Shown one piece after another: positions 50,654 to 61,300 of a DNA stretch of 64,000 nucleotides. Position 1 is the stretch's first letter. Each line of letters begins with the position of its first letter. The notes beneath the pieces are model-generated. The model worked only from the letters and a program-made list of their open reading frames with translations, was not told where the DNA came from and made no database searches. Origin of the DNA: Silanimonas sp044377035 (GTDB lineage: Bacteria > Pseudomonadota > Gammaproteobacteria > Xanthomonadales > Xanthomonadaceae); NCBI RefSeq assembly GCF_044377035.1, contig NZ_JBILJW010000001.1:175584-239583 (forward strand). Direction: 5' to 3'. A program made the position numbers and the translations under genes.

Positions 50654-51334
50654 TCAGGGCGCAGCGAGAGGTTCGACGAGCAAGGGGCCTTCGTTCCGCG
50701 GATTCCCCACCGCTGGCCCCACCGCATGCCAGCGCAGGGCCGGTCGCGGCGCCGAAGCCAGCAGAGGCCCCAGCGCCTGCGACGGTGCGGTAAGCCAATC
50801 AGCGAACTGCGGGGCCTGCAGCATCAGCGGGCGACGGTGGTGCAGGGCGGCGATCGGTCCCGAGGCGGCTTCGGTGACGATGCTGAAGCTCAACAGCGGC
50901 GTGCCGTCCGCCGCGTTCCAGCGGTCCCACAACCCCGCGAACATCAGTAGCGGTTCGTCGGCCGGCTGCAGGTAGAACGGCTGCTTGTGGCCCTGCGCGT
51001 CCGTCACCCACTCGTAGTAGCCGTTCGCGGGCACGAGGCAGCGGCGGCGTTGCCACGGGCCGCGGAAGGCGGGTTTCTCCGCCGCGGTTTCGATGCGGGC
51101 GTTGATCGTCGAGAAGCCACCCTTCGCGTCCGGCGCCCAGTGCGGCACGAGGCCCCAGCGCATGGTGCCGGCCTTGGCGTCGCCGTGGCCGTCGCTGGCG
51201 ATCACCCATGCGGTGGTGGACGGTGCGATGTTCCAGCGCGGCTGCACGGCCGCGTCGGGCACGGCAAGAACGAGCGGCTGGCTGAAGGCCCAGACCTCCG
51301 ACCACGGCGCCAGCTGGGTGAAGCGACCGCACAT
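50654..51334 (-). CDS. yedK: SRAP domain protein YedK/HMCES
   Basis: 226 residues. MCGRFTQ puts the catalytic Cys at position 2, exposed after Met removal. NARIET, RRCLVPANGYYEW (Glu) and the His of ALHHRRPLML complete the SRAP active site. It forms a covalent thiazolidine bond with abasic sites in single-stranded DNA and protects them at forks. Confidence 0.93.
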   Translation of the reverse strand: MCGRFTQLAPWSEVWAFSQPLVLAVPDAAVQPRWNIAPSTTAWVIASDGHGDAKAGTMRWGLVPHWAPDAKGGFSTINARIETAAEKPAFRGPWQRRRCLVPANGYYEWVTDAQGHKQPFYLQPADEPLLMFAGLWDRWNAADGTPLLSFSIVTEAASGPIAALHHRRPLMLQAPQFADWLTAPSQALGPLLASAPRPALRWHAVGPAVGNPRNEGPLLVEPLAAP

Positions 51335-51385
51335 GGTCGGTGGTGTGGGATCGCGCCCGGCAGCGGACTGCCGGGCGCTGGTGGC

Positions 51386-54300
51386 TTACTGCGAGAGCGA
51401 GCGGTGGGCGCCCTGGATCAGATTGCGGGCGGTGCGCGCCACGCGGTTCTGGCCGAGGTCGGCACTGCGAACGCCGGCCGTTCGCGGCCCGGCGGGCGGC
51501 GCGGCGATGGCCGGCAGGCCCTTGGCCTTGAGGGCCTCGTTGAGGGCCGGCAGGCGGTCCGCCATCAGCTTGGCGAAGTCGGCGTCGATCGCGGTGTAGT
51601 CGGCGCGCAGCACGTCGATGCGCGCGAGCTGGTTGTCGCCCGGCCGGCCTTCGTAGCCCATCAGGGCGCCGTAGAGCTCGTCGGTGTGCTCACGCAGGCG
51701 GATCTCGCCGGTGATGGCGCCGCCCTCGGTGGTGGCGACGATGCGCTTGCGGATCACCTCCGCCGCCGCGACGTAGGCCTCGAGGTCGGTACGAAGGGCA
51801 TCACCTTCCGGCAGCGAGCCGCCGATCTGTCCCGCCATGCCGGCGGTGCCGGCGATGCGGTCCATCAGGCCGCTCATGTCGCCGAACAGGCCGTGCACGC
51901 GCATGGCCGCGTCGAATTGCACGCGACGATCCTCCGCCGTGTAGCTGGCGCGACGATCAAGGCCGATCTGCAGGGGCGCTTCGTACACGTCCTCGCCCTT
52001 GGTGAGGCGCACCGTGTAGGTGCCCGGCAGCACGCGCGGGCCCTGCGAGGCGTTGAACGCGGCCTGCGCGCCCTTGGGCACGCGCGGCGGCGGCACGCGC
52101 ATCGACCACGTCACTCGGTTGATGCCGCGGCGCTTGCTAGCGGGGATGGTGTCCACCACGGTGCCGGCCGCGTCGAGAATCTCGAGCTTGATCGGCCCGA
52201 ACAGGTGGCGCGTCGGCTGGTAGTAGGTGATGACCGCGCCCGAGGGCGCGCTCGGCCCGGTGAACACGGCATCGCCCGAGGACCAGCCGCCCACGCCGGC
52301 CATGCGCTGCTGCACCGGGCGTGAGGCGAGGAAGGCGCCGCGGCTGGCCAGGGTGGTGGCGTCCAGCGAGCGCAGCGGCGAGACGTCGTCGATGATCCAC
52401 AGGCCGCGGCCGTGCGTGCCCAACACGATGTCGTTCTCGCGGTCCTGCACGGCGATGTCGCGCACCGCCACGTTCGGGAAATCGCCACCCTTGAACTCGG
52501 CCCAGCGCTGGCCGCCGTCGTTGCTGATCCACAGGCCCTTCTCGGTGCCGAGGAACAGCAGGTCCGAATCGACCGGGTCTTCCTTGATCACGTGGGCATA
52601 GCCGCGGATGCCGTCATCGGCGCCGCCGATGCGTGCCCAGGTGCGGCCGTGGTCGCGGGTGACGAACACATGCGCGTCCATGTCGCCCCACATGTGGCGG
52701 TCCACGGTGACGTAGGCGGTGGCGGCGTCGTGGCGGCTGGCCTCCACCCACGAGATCCAGTTCCCGCTCGGCAGGCCACGCAGGTTGCGCGTGACGTTGG
52801 TCCAGGTCTTGCCGTCGTCGCGCGTGACCTGGACGTTGCCGTCGTCGGTGCCCACCCAGATGGTGTTCGCGTCGCGCGGCGATTCGCTGATCGAGAAGAT
52901 GGTGGTGTGCATCTCGGCCGAAGAGTTGTCGACGGTGATGCCGCCCGACAGCTCCTGCTGCTGCTTCTTCGGGTCGTTGGTGGTCAGGTCCGGTGAGATG
53001 CGCTGCCAGCTCTGGCCGCGGTCACGGGTACGGAACAGGAACTGCGCGCCGAGGTAGAGCGAGCCCTTGTTGGTCGCCGAGAGGTGCATCGGCGAGTTCC
53101 AGTTGAAGCGCAGCTTCTCGCCGGCGTCGGCCTTCGGCTGGATGTCGCGCGCGAGGCGGGTCTCGCGGTCGAACACAGTAATGTTGCCGCCCTGGTACTC
53201 GGCGTAGACGTAGCGCGGGTTGGCGTTGTCGGGCAGCACCCAGAAGCCGTCGCCGCCGTAGATGTTGTTCCAGCGGTCGTTGGTGACACCGCCCGGGTAG
53301 CTCGAATCACCGATCCACGAGCTGTTGTCCTGAAGGCCGCCATACACCTGGTAGGGGTCCTGCTGGTCGACCGCCACGCGGTAGAACTGCGAGATCGGCA
53401 GGTTGTCCGCCTTCCACCAGCGCGAGCCGCCGTCGTAGCTGTACCACATGCCGCCGTCGTCACCCATGACGATGTGCTGCGGGTTGGTCGGGTTCACCCA
53501 GACGTCGTGCGAATCGGCGTGGGTGGCGCCCGCGGTGTCGGCGAAGCTCTTGCCGCCGTCGGTGCTGACGATCAGCCGAAGGTTGGTCTTGAAGACGCGA
53601 TCGGCGTTGGTCGGGTCGACGATGAGGTTGGCGAAGTAGAACGGGCGCCAGACCATCATCTGGCTCTTGTCGCGCTGCTCCCACGTGGCGCCGCCGTCCT
53701 CCGAGGCGTACAGCGCCGAGTCCACGCCCTCGATGAAGGCATAGACGCGCTTCGGATCGGAGGGCGCGATCTCGACCTCGATGCGGCCGTAAGGCTTCGC
53801 CGGCAAGCCGTTGCTGCCCGCGGCCAGTTCGCGCCACGTGCTGCCGCCGTCGGTGGAGCGGAAGAGACCGCTACCGGAGTTGGCCGTCGGGCCTTCGCCG
53901 CCGGAGCGGAAGGTCCAGCCCTGGCGACGGAAGTCCCAGGTGCCCGCGAACATGACGTCCGGATTCGTCGGGTCCATCGTCACGCCCGAGCAGCCGGTGG
54001 AGAGGTTCGGGCCCTTCAGCACCAGCTGCCAGGTCGCGCCGCCGTCGCGCGTGCGGTAGAGGCCGCGGTCCGGGGAATCGCTCCAGAGCTTGCCGGGCGC
54101 GCAGACGTAGACGGTATTGCCGTCCTTCGGGTGCACAAGGATCTTGGTGATGCGCTCGCTGTTCGGCAGGCCCAGGTACTCCCAGGTGCTGCCGCCGTCG
54201 CGCGTGCGGTAGACGCCGTTGCCGATCGAGACCGAGTTGCGCGTCCAGCTCTCGCCGGTGCCCACCCACAGGGTCTCCGGATCATTCGGATCGAGCGCGA

Positions 54301-54592
54301 GCGCGCCGATCGACTGCACGGGCTGCTTGTCGAAGATGGGCTCGTAGGTCGTGCCGCTGTCTTCGGATTTCCAGATGCCGCCCGAGGCGGCGCCGGCGTA
54401 GATGGTCACCTTGCCGGCGTCGGTATGTGCCGCGATCGCCGAGATGCGGCCGCTCATGGTGGCCGAGCCGATGTTGCGGGCGCCGAGGCCGGAAATGGTG
54501 GCGCTGTCGAAGCGCACGGCGGGGGCGTCGGCGGCCAAGGCGGTGCCGCTGGCGGCGAGGACGATGGCCGCGACCAGGGAATGGGTCTTCAT
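51386..54592 (-). CDS. Secreted BNR/sortilin-like beta-propeller protein 1
   Basis: 1068 residues with signal peptide (MKTHSLVAAIVLAASGTALA). The first two thirds is beta-propeller with many Asp-box/BNR motifs of the S-x-D-x-G-x-x-W type (RTRDGGSTWEYL, RSTDGGSTWREL, TRDHGRTWARI, SNDGGQRWAEF); a helical C-terminal third (about 800-1068) follows. Commonly labelled glycosyl hydrolase or VPS10/sortilin-like; no glycosidase active site is identifiable. Exported, perhaps surface. Follows the LolA-like gene by 14 bases and is paralogous to the protein at 58371. Confidence 0.83.
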   Translation of the reverse strand: MKTHSLVAAIVLAASGTALAADAPAVRFDSATISGLGARNIGSATMSGRISAIAAHTDAGKVTIYAGAASGGIWKSEDSGTTYEPIFDKQPVQSIGALALDPNDPETLWVGTGESWTRNSVSIGNGVYRTRDGGSTWEYLGLPNSERITKILVHPKDGNTVYVCAPGKLWSDSPDRGLYRTRDGGATWQLVLKGPNLSTGCSGVTMDPTNPDVMFAGTWDFRRQGWTFRSGGEGPTANSGSGLFRSTDGGSTWRELAAGSNGLPAKPYGRIEVEIAPSDPKRVYAFIEGVDSALYASEDGGATWEQRDKSQMMVWRPFYFANLIVDPTNADRVFKTNLRLIVSTDGGKSFADTAGATHADSHDVWVNPTNPQHIVMGDDGGMWYSYDGGSRWWKADNLPISQFYRVAVDQQDPYQVYGGLQDNSSWIGDSSYPGGVTNDRWNNIYGGDGFWVLPDNANPRYVYAEYQGGNITVFDRETRLARDIQPKADAGEKLRFNWNSPMHLSATNKGSLYLGAQFLFRTRDRGQSWQRISPDLTTNDPKKQQQELSGGITVDNSSAEMHTTIFSISESPRDANTIWVGTDDGNVQVTRDDGKTWTNVTRNLRGLPSGNWISWVEASRHDAATAYVTVDRHMWGDMDAHVFVTRDHGRTWARIGGADDGIRGYAHVIKEDPVDSDLLFLGTEKGLWISNDGGQRWAEFKGGDFPNVAVRDIAVQDRENDIVLGTHGRGLWIIDDVSPLRSLDATTLASRGAFLASRPVQQRMAGVGGWSSGDAVFTGPSAPSGAVITYYQPTRHLFGPIKLEILDAAGTVVDTIPASKRRGINRVTWSMRVPPPRVPKGAQAAFNASQGPRVLPGTYTVRLTKGEDVYEAPLQIGLDRRASYTAEDRRVQFDAAMRVHGLFGDMSGLMDRIAGTAGMAGQIGGSLPEGDALRTDLEAYVAAAEVIRKRIVATTEGGAITGEIRLREHTDELYGALMGYEGRPGDNQLARIDVLRADYTAIDADFAKLMADRLPALNEALKAKGLPAIAAPPAGPRTAGVRSADLGQNRVARTARNLIQGAHRSLSQ

Positions 54593-54606
54593 GATCGTGT
54601 CCTCGG

Positions 54607-55347
54607 TCAGCGGGTGGGGAAGGCGAACTGGGCGGGGTCGATCTCGACGCCGGCTTCGATCTTCTCGATCTCGACCTTCTGCGATTTCGGACCACCCTTG
54701 GGGCCGGACTCGATCGAGAACGGCAGGTACACGCCATTGATCCGCTCGTAGTTGCCGACGTCGGTCTCCTGCTCCTGCTTCACACCGCGGACCGTCGTCT
54801 GCATGAGCGAGCGGATTTCGAGGAAGTAGTCCGGGTCGAAGTACATCGTTTGCACGTCGCCGTTCTTCAGCGTCACCTTGAGCTTGTGCGCCTCGGTGCC
54901 GTCCACGTCCTCGGTGCCCTGATACTCGACTTTGTGGCCCTTGGCCTGCCAGTCCACCAGCGGGCCGTCGAGGTCGGCGCAGTACTCGAGCGACTTGGCG
55001 TCGTCGGCGGACATGCGCTCCGGATCGCGGCGGCCCTGGAAGGGCGAGACGTTCCAGCCCGTGCCGCCGCCGTAGGCCGTGATGGCGGTGAGGCCCTGCA
55101 GCGAGATCTCGGTGCGGCAGCCGGCCCCGGCGCGAACGAGGTTGAGGAAGGCCAGCTCGATGGAGAAATCGCCGTCCGCGAAGACCATCCGGCCACTGGC
55201 GCGGACGGCGTCGATGGCCTGGATCTTCTCGAGTCCGCCGCGGGCTTCGATGTTCTTCGCGATGAGCTCTTCGGCGCTCATGGCCGAAGCAGTGGATGCC
55301 GCCGCCAGGCACAGGCCTGCGGCCAGCGCATTCAGGATCTTCACCAT
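54607..55347 (-). CDS. LolA/outer-membrane lipoprotein-sorting-like protein
   Basis: 246 residues with signal peptide (MVKILNALAAGLCLAAASTASA). The mature start SAEELIAKNIEARGGLEKIQAI and the antiparallel-strand pattern (VRASGRMVFADGDFSIEL, DVQTMYFDPDYFLEIRSLM, YERINGVYLPFSI) match the half-barrel LolA/LppX-like superfamily. Periplasmic; may carry a lipid or lipoprotein. It precedes the BNR protein gene, so could help its export, which is inference. Confidence 0.75.
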   Translation of the reverse strand: MVKILNALAAGLCLAAASTASAMSAEELIAKNIEARGGLEKIQAIDAVRASGRMVFADGDFSIELAFLNLVRAGAGCRTEISLQGLTAITAYGGGTGWNVSPFQGRRDPERMSADDAKSLEYCADLDGPLVDWQAKGHKVEYQGTEDVDGTEAHKLKVTLKNGDVQTMYFDPDYFLEIRSLMQTTVRGVKQEQETDVGNYERINGVYLPFSIESGPKGGPKSQKVEIEKIEAGVEIDPAQFAFPTR

Positions 55348-55496
55348 GTGTCCTCCCCAGGACGCGGCGCGGTGGCCGCAATTGACTTGCTCTTCACCGA
55401 TGGCAGTCTAGGCGCCGTTGGGGGTGGGCCCATAGGCCGGAAGTCACGACGCGCCGCGGGGCATCGGGACCACGGAACAGCGAAAGGGGGAAGGCC

Positions 55497-56270
55497 GTGG
55501 AATGGATCATCGTCTCGGCCTGCGCACTGCTGGCTTCGATGCTCACGCTGTTCTCGGGATTCGGGCTCGGCACCCTGCTGATGCCCGTGGTGGCGCTGTT
55601 CTTCCCGCTGGAGGTGGCGATCGCCCTCACCGCCGTCGTGCACCTCGCCAACAACGTCTTCAAGGCGGCGATGCTCGGAAGGCATGCGGACCGCTCGGTG
55701 CTACTCGCGTTCGGCCTGCCGTCGCTGCTCGCCGCGTTCGTCGGCGCCTGGGTCCTGACCGCCCTCGCGGAGCTTCCGCCGCTGCTGAGCTACCGGCTGT
55801 TCGATGCCGAGCAGGCCGTGCATCCGGTGAAGCTCGCCATCGGCAGCCTGATCCTCGTGTTCGCGGTCCTGGAGATGTCGCCGCGCTTCGCAAAGCTGAG
55901 CGTGCCCAAGCGCTTCCTCCCAGTGGGCGGCCTGCTGAGCGGCTTCTTCGGCGGTCTCTCCGGCCACCAGGGCGCGCTGCGCAGCCTGTTCCTCGTCAAG
56001 GCGGGCTTGAGCAAGGAGGCCTACCTCGGCACCGGTGTGCTGGTGGCCTTGGCGGTCGACCTGAGCCGCCTCGGCGTTTACGCCACCGCCATGGCCGAGC
56101 AGGCCGCCGCGATCGACTGGGGGCTGGCCGCGAGCGCTTCGGTGGCGGCCTTCGTCGGGGCCTTCGTCGGCACCCGCTTGATGCACAAGGTCACGCTGGT
56201 CGGCGTGCAGCGTCTCGTGGCGGCGCTGCTGTTCGTGGTCGGGCTGGGGCTCGTCAGCGGCCTGCTGTGA
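55497..56270 (+). CDS. TauE/SafE-family sulfite/anion permease
   Basis: 257 residues from a GTG with gggggaagg upstream. Eight hydrophobic helices with the family's repeated pattern: SGFGLGTLLMPVVALFFPLEVAIALTA in the first half and GGLLSGFFGGLSGHQGALRS in the second. Exports or imports organosulfonate/sulfite-like anions; substrate not inferable here. Divergent from the LolA-like gene, convergent with the TonB receptor. Confidence 0.88.
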   Translation: MEWIIVSACALLASMLTLFSGFGLGTLLMPVVALFFPLEVAIALTAVVHLANNVFKAAMLGRHADRSVLLAFGLPSLLAAFVGAWVLTALAELPPLLSYRLFDAEQAVHPVKLAIGSLILVFAVLEMSPRFAKLSVPKRFLPVGGLLSGFFGGLSGHQGALRSLFLVKAGLSKEAYLGTGVLVALAVDLSRLGVYATAMAEQAAAIDWGLAASASVAAFVGAFVGTRLMHKVTLVGVQRLVAALLFVVGLGLVSGLL

Positions 56271-56283
56271 GGCGGCGCGGGCT

Positions 56284-58221
56284 TCAGCGCCCTTGCCACA
56301 TAAGCTGCAGGCCGATCGAACGTTCCGGCGCCAAGGCGGACAGCACGTCGGCGGTGGCGAAGTAGCGCTGGTCGAACGCATTGCGCACGAACACGCGCAG
56401 CTCGAGGTCCTCGCGCAGCCGGAAACCCGCATCGAGGTCGAGGGTGTCGACGGCGCTGCGCGCCACTTCCTCGAAGCCCGGACGGCGCATCCGCGAACGG
56501 TGCGCGTAGCGCACGGCGAAGGTATGGCGCTGGCCCTCATGGCGGGCCTCGAACGCGACGTCCGGCGGGCCGATGCCGTACAGCGGCTGCCCGGTGCGTC
56601 GATCCTCGCCCCGCGTCCACGCCCCGCTGGCGCGCAGCGACCATCGTTCGTCGAGGCGGAGGTCGACCTCGGTCTCCGCGCCGTAGAGCCGCGCCTCGCC
56701 GATGTTCACGTAGCCGTTGAGGTCGCCCTGCAGGCGGGCGAGCTGGATGAGATCGTCGACGCCCATCCGCCACGCGTGCGTCGAGCCGGACCACGGGCCC
56801 GTGTTCCAGCCGAATCCAAGGTCGATGCCCAGCGAGTGCTCCGAGCTGAGGTCCGGATTGCCGGCGATGTCGCCCTGCGCGGTCACGCCGCTGAAGTAGC
56901 GCTCCTCCAGCGTGGGGAAGCGGTAGCCGGAGGACAGGTTGAGCGTCCAGCGCGTGCCCGCGGTCGGCCGCCAGACCGCGCCGGCGGTGAACGCGGCATC
57001 GCGATCGTCGGCCTCGGCGCCGCGCTGGCGCTGCGTGACGCGTGTGCCACGCGCGCCCAGTTCGAGGTCGAGCGTCGCGGCCAGCGCCCAGTCGGCGATC
57101 GCGAACACCGAGAGGTTGGCTTCGCGCGCGTCCTTCAGGCTGTACGTGCGGTTGGCGAGCGTGCCGCGGGCGTCGAAGCCATCGACGTCGCGGCGGCCGA
57201 GGTACTCGAGCCCGAGGTTGTAATCCAGTGCGCCGGCCTGGAAGCGGCGCTGCAGCGTCGCGCCAAGGTCGGTGCTTTCGATCGAAGCGAAGGTGTCGGG
57301 CGAGCCCGGGCGCTGGTTGAGCGTGTCAAGACGCTGCGCGTGCCCGCGCAGGCCGAATTCGAGGCCGTTGGCGTGGCGCAGGCGCAGGCGGCCGATGCTG
57401 TGGCGGTCGATCGGGTAGGTGGTGTTGCGCGCGGGGAAACGGCTGTTCGACTTGCCGATGTCGGTGCTGCGCGAGGGCATCAGCAGGGCATCCACATCGA
57501 CGTCGCCGACGCGCGTGCGCGCCTGCAGTACGGCCGAATCGCGCTGGTAGGCCGTGTTCAAGGGAGTGCCGTCGGGGGCCTCGGCATTGCCGGCCTCGTG
57601 GCGCGCCACGGCCAGCGAGAAGGCGTCGCTGCCGGTGGCGGCCATCAGCAACTGCTCGTCGCCGCTGGCGAGGCGGGCCGCCAGCGCCGGGCGATCGAAC
57701 CAGCGCGGCTCGACGGAGACGGCCCCGCCCAGCGCGCCCGGCCCGAAGTGGGTGACCGCCGGGCCGCGGGTCACCGACACGTCGCCAAGCAGTAGTGGAT
57801 CAACGAAGGACAGCGGCACGCCGGCGCGGCGCTGCGCGGTGATCGGCATGCCGGCCACCAAGGTCAGGATGGCGTTGCCGCCGTTGCCGCGGATCGAAAA
57901 CGTTTCGAACAAACCGTTCTGTCCGGTGGCGGCCACGCCGGGCGTGCGCACCACCCAGTCCTGCACGTCGACGGGCGCGGCGACGGCCTCGCGGTAATCG
58001 AGGGTGTCGGTGGCCAGTGCGCTCGGCCAGTCGGCCGCCGTGCCTCGTGCGGTCACCTCGACCGGACCGAGCCGCGTCGGCGGTGCATCGACCGGCGGCC
58101 CTGAAGGCGGAGCCTCCTCGTCTTCCGGTTGGGCTTGGACCTGCGGGGCGGCGAGCAGGGCGGCGAGCAGGGCGGCGAGCATCGCAGCGACCAGCGCACG
58201 GCGTTGTACAGCGTGGACCAC
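56284..58221 (-). CDS. TonB-dependent receptor, colicin-I-receptor/BtuB type
   Basis: 645 residues from a GTG at 58221 with a ggaga site; an internal ATG at 58182 is an alternative. Signal peptide rich in Ala/Leu (ALVAAMLAALLAALLAA), TonB-box/plug (PVEVTARGTAADW, VQDWVVRTPGVAATGQNG, FSIRGNGGNAILTLV, VTRGPAVTHFGPGALGGAV) and a barrel ending GLQLMWQGR. No nearby transporter names the ligand; BtuB/FhuA-like receptors carry iron chelates or cobalamin. Divergent from the second BNR protein. Confidence 0.88.
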   Translation of the reverse strand: MVHAVQRRALVAAMLAALLAALLAAPQVQAQPEDEEAPPSGPPVDAPPTRLGPVEVTARGTAADWPSALATDTLDYREAVAAPVDVQDWVVRTPGVAATGQNGLFETFSIRGNGGNAILTLVAGMPITAQRRAGVPLSFVDPLLLGDVSVTRGPAVTHFGPGALGGAVSVEPRWFDRPALAARLASGDEQLLMAATGSDAFSLAVARHEAGNAEAPDGTPLNTAYQRDSAVLQARTRVGDVDVDALLMPSRSTDIGKSNSRFPARNTTYPIDRHSIGRLRLRHANGLEFGLRGHAQRLDTLNQRPGSPDTFASIESTDLGATLQRRFQAGALDYNLGLEYLGRRDVDGFDARGTLANRTYSLKDAREANLSVFAIADWALAATLDLELGARGTRVTQRQRGAEADDRDAAFTAGAVWRPTAGTRWTLNLSSGYRFPTLEERYFSGVTAQGDIAGNPDLSSEHSLGIDLGFGWNTGPWSGSTHAWRMGVDDLIQLARLQGDLNGYVNIGEARLYGAETEVDLRLDERWSLRASGAWTRGEDRRTGQPLYGIGPPDVAFEARHEGQRHTFAVRYAHRSRMRRPGFEEVARSAVDTLDLDAGFRLREDLELRVFVRNAFDQRYFATADVLSALAPERSIGLQLMWQGR

Positions 58222-58370
58222 GTACCGGTCTCCATGGCCGACGTCGCCGGCCTTCGGGGCGCGGCGAGGATAGCCGAGCCGGGTGCCGGCACCTACCCGG
58301 CGCGCGGTGCATGGCACAAACTGGCGGCGCATCCCTCGGCGCCTCGACCGCCACACTTCGGAGACCTTGC

Positions 58371-61300
58371 ATGAGAACCGCGACATGGATCGGCGCCCTG
58401 CTGGTGTTCGGCCTCGCCACGACGGCGGCGGCCCGACCGACGCCGGGCGCGCCGAGCACGCCCGAACAGCGTGCGGCGGCGTGGCAGCAGCACCAGCGCA
58501 TGGAAGCGGCGTCGCCGTTCCGCGGCCTCGGTTGGCGCAGCATCGGCCCCACCGAGCAGGGCGGCCGCGTGATGGACTTCGCTTCGGTGCCGGGCCAGCC
58601 GTACACGTACTACGTCGCCTATGCGACGGGCGGCGTGTGGAAGACCACCAATGACGGCGGTTCGTTCGAGCCGCTGACCGACCACCTGCCGAACACCGTC
58701 GTCGGCGCGATTGCCGTCGATCCGTCTGCACCCGAGACGCTGTGGGTCGGCAGCGGCGAACCGAGCGCGGCACGGTCGAACTACGGCGGCCATGGCATGT
58801 TCGTCAGCCGCGACGGCGGCAAGACCTTTGCGCCCAAGGGGCTGGCTGGCACCGATCGCATCGCGTCGATCGTCGTCGACCCGCGCGACGGCCGCCGTGT
58901 GCTGGTCGCGGCCGCGGGCAAGCTGTATTCGCCGGGTGGCCAGCGGGGCGTGTTCCTTACCGAAGACGGCGGCGAGACGTGGACCCACGTGCTCGTGCCG
59001 TCGAATGACTGGACCGGGGCCAGCGACCTCGTGATCGATCCGAGCCGCCCCGACGTGCTGTACGCGGCGCTCTGGGACCGCCAGCGCGCACCGTGGCAGT
59101 TCACCGAAGCCGGCGACGGTTCGGGCATCCACAAATCGACCGACGGCGGCCGCACCTGGCGCCGGCTCGACGGTGGGCTTCCGCAGGGCGAGACGGTGGG
59201 GCGCATCGGCCTCGCGGTGGCGCGCAGCCAGCCCGACACGGTGTACGCGACGATCGACCACTGGGCGCCCTTGCCCGAGGCGCTGCAGGACCTCGGTGAT
59301 CGGCCGCTCTCGCCGCAGCGCCTGAAGACGATGAGCCGCGAGGACTTCCTCGCCCAGGACCCCGCGGAGATCGAGGGCTTCATCCGCGGCGCCGACCTGC
59401 CGGTGGAGCTCGATGCCAAGACCCTCCTCGACGGCGTGCGCGACGGATCGATCACGCTGCCGATGCTCATCAGCCGCCTGGAGGACGGCAACGCCGCGCT
59501 ATTCGACAACCCGACCTGGGGCCACACCGTGTGGCGCACCGACGACGGCGGCGCGACGTGGCGGCGCACCCATGACACGCCGATCCGCGAGGTCACCTAT
59601 TCCTACGGCTACTACTTCGCGGAAGTGGCTGTCGATCCGAGCGACGCCGAGCGCGTCTACACGATGGGCGTGCCGCTGATCGTCTCGGCGGACGGCGGCA
59701 AGACCTGGGAGGGCTACACCAACCATCCCAGCGTGCACGTCGACCACCATTCGCTGTGGATCGACCCGAACCATCCCCAGCGCCTGCTGCTGGGCAACGA
59801 CGGTGGCTTGGACGTCAGCCACGACCGCGGCGTGACGTGGCGCAAGCTCGACGCGCAGCCGGTCGGCCAGTTCTACACGATCTACGCCGACATGGCCGAG
59901 CCCTACAACGTCTACGGCGGCCTGCAGGACAACGGCACGTGGAAGGGCAGCAGCCGCACGCGCTGGGAACTCGGCGAGGACTGGTCCTTCCTCAATGGCG
60001 GCGACGGCATGTGGGTGGCGGTGGACGACGAATCCGGCGACACCTACACCGGCTACCAGTTCGGCTACTACACGCGCATTGATCGCGAGGGCCGTCGCCA
60101 CGACGTGCGTCCGCGCGCGCCGCTGGCCGACCCGGTGCTTCGCTACAACTGGAGCACGCCGGTCATCCTCTCGCCGCACGACCCACGCACGGTCTACATG
60201 GCGGCGAACCGCCTGTACCGCTCGTTCGATCGCGGCCGGAGCTGGACGGCGATCAGCCCCGACCTCACCCGTTCCACGCGGCGCGGCAACGTGCCGTTCG
60301 CGACGATCACCAGCGTTTCGGAATCACCGCTGCACTTCGGGCGGATCGGCGTCGGCACCGACGACGGCCATGTCCACGTCACCCGCGACGGCGGCGCGCG
60401 CTGGCAGCAGGTGGATGCCCGGCTTCCCGCGGACCGCTGGGTGAGCCGTGTGGAGCTCTCGCGCCACGCCGAGGACCGGCTCTATCTCGCCCTGAACGGC
60501 TATCGGCAGGACGACGACCGCGTGTACCTGTACCGCAGCGACGACTTCGGCAAGAGCTGGACGTCGATCGCGTCAGGTTTGCCCGCGGAACCGGTGAACG
60601 TGATCCGCGAGGACACGGTGAATCCGGATGTGCTCTACGTCGGCACCGACCGCGGCGTCTACGTGAGCCTCGATCGCGGGCAAGCCTGGCAGGCCCTCGA
60701 CGGCGGCTTGCCGAACGTGCCGGTGCACGACCTGTTCGTGCACCCGCGCGACCGCGAGCTCATCGCCGGTACCCACGGCCGCAGTGCCTGGGTGGTCGAC
60801 GTACTGCCGGTGCAGCAGCTCGACGCCACGGTGCGTGCCTCGGCGGTGCATCTGTTCCACCTCGACGGCCTGCAGGCCTCGCGCGATTGGCGTCGCCGCG
60901 CCGATCCGTGGTTCGACCGCCCGGAACACCTGCCCGAGCTGCGCGGCACCTTCTGGGCGAAGCAGGGCGGCACGGTGCGCTTCCGCCTGCTCGATGCCAA
61001 AGACCGTCCGCTGGCGCAGTTCGAACGCGAGGCGATCGACGGCCTGAACAGCTTCGCCTGGGACCTGCAGCTGGATCAGGCGCTGACCCTCGACGCGGAG
61101 AAACAGGCCCTCGAGGCCCTCGCCGCCGACCAGCGTGGGCTGCGCCAGAACGTGCCGTATGCCGAATCCGTCCGGCTCGGCCATCGCCTCTACCCGGTGC
61201 CGGGCCGCTACACGCTGGAAGTGGCCTACGGCGATGCGACCCACCGCCGCACGGTTGAGATCGAGGCGCCCAAGGCCCCGACGCCGCGCTGGACGCCGCC

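Noticed and set aside
53084..54751. Plus-strand frame opposite BNR protein 1
   Set aside because: Antisense shadow; the Asp-box motifs are on the minus strand.
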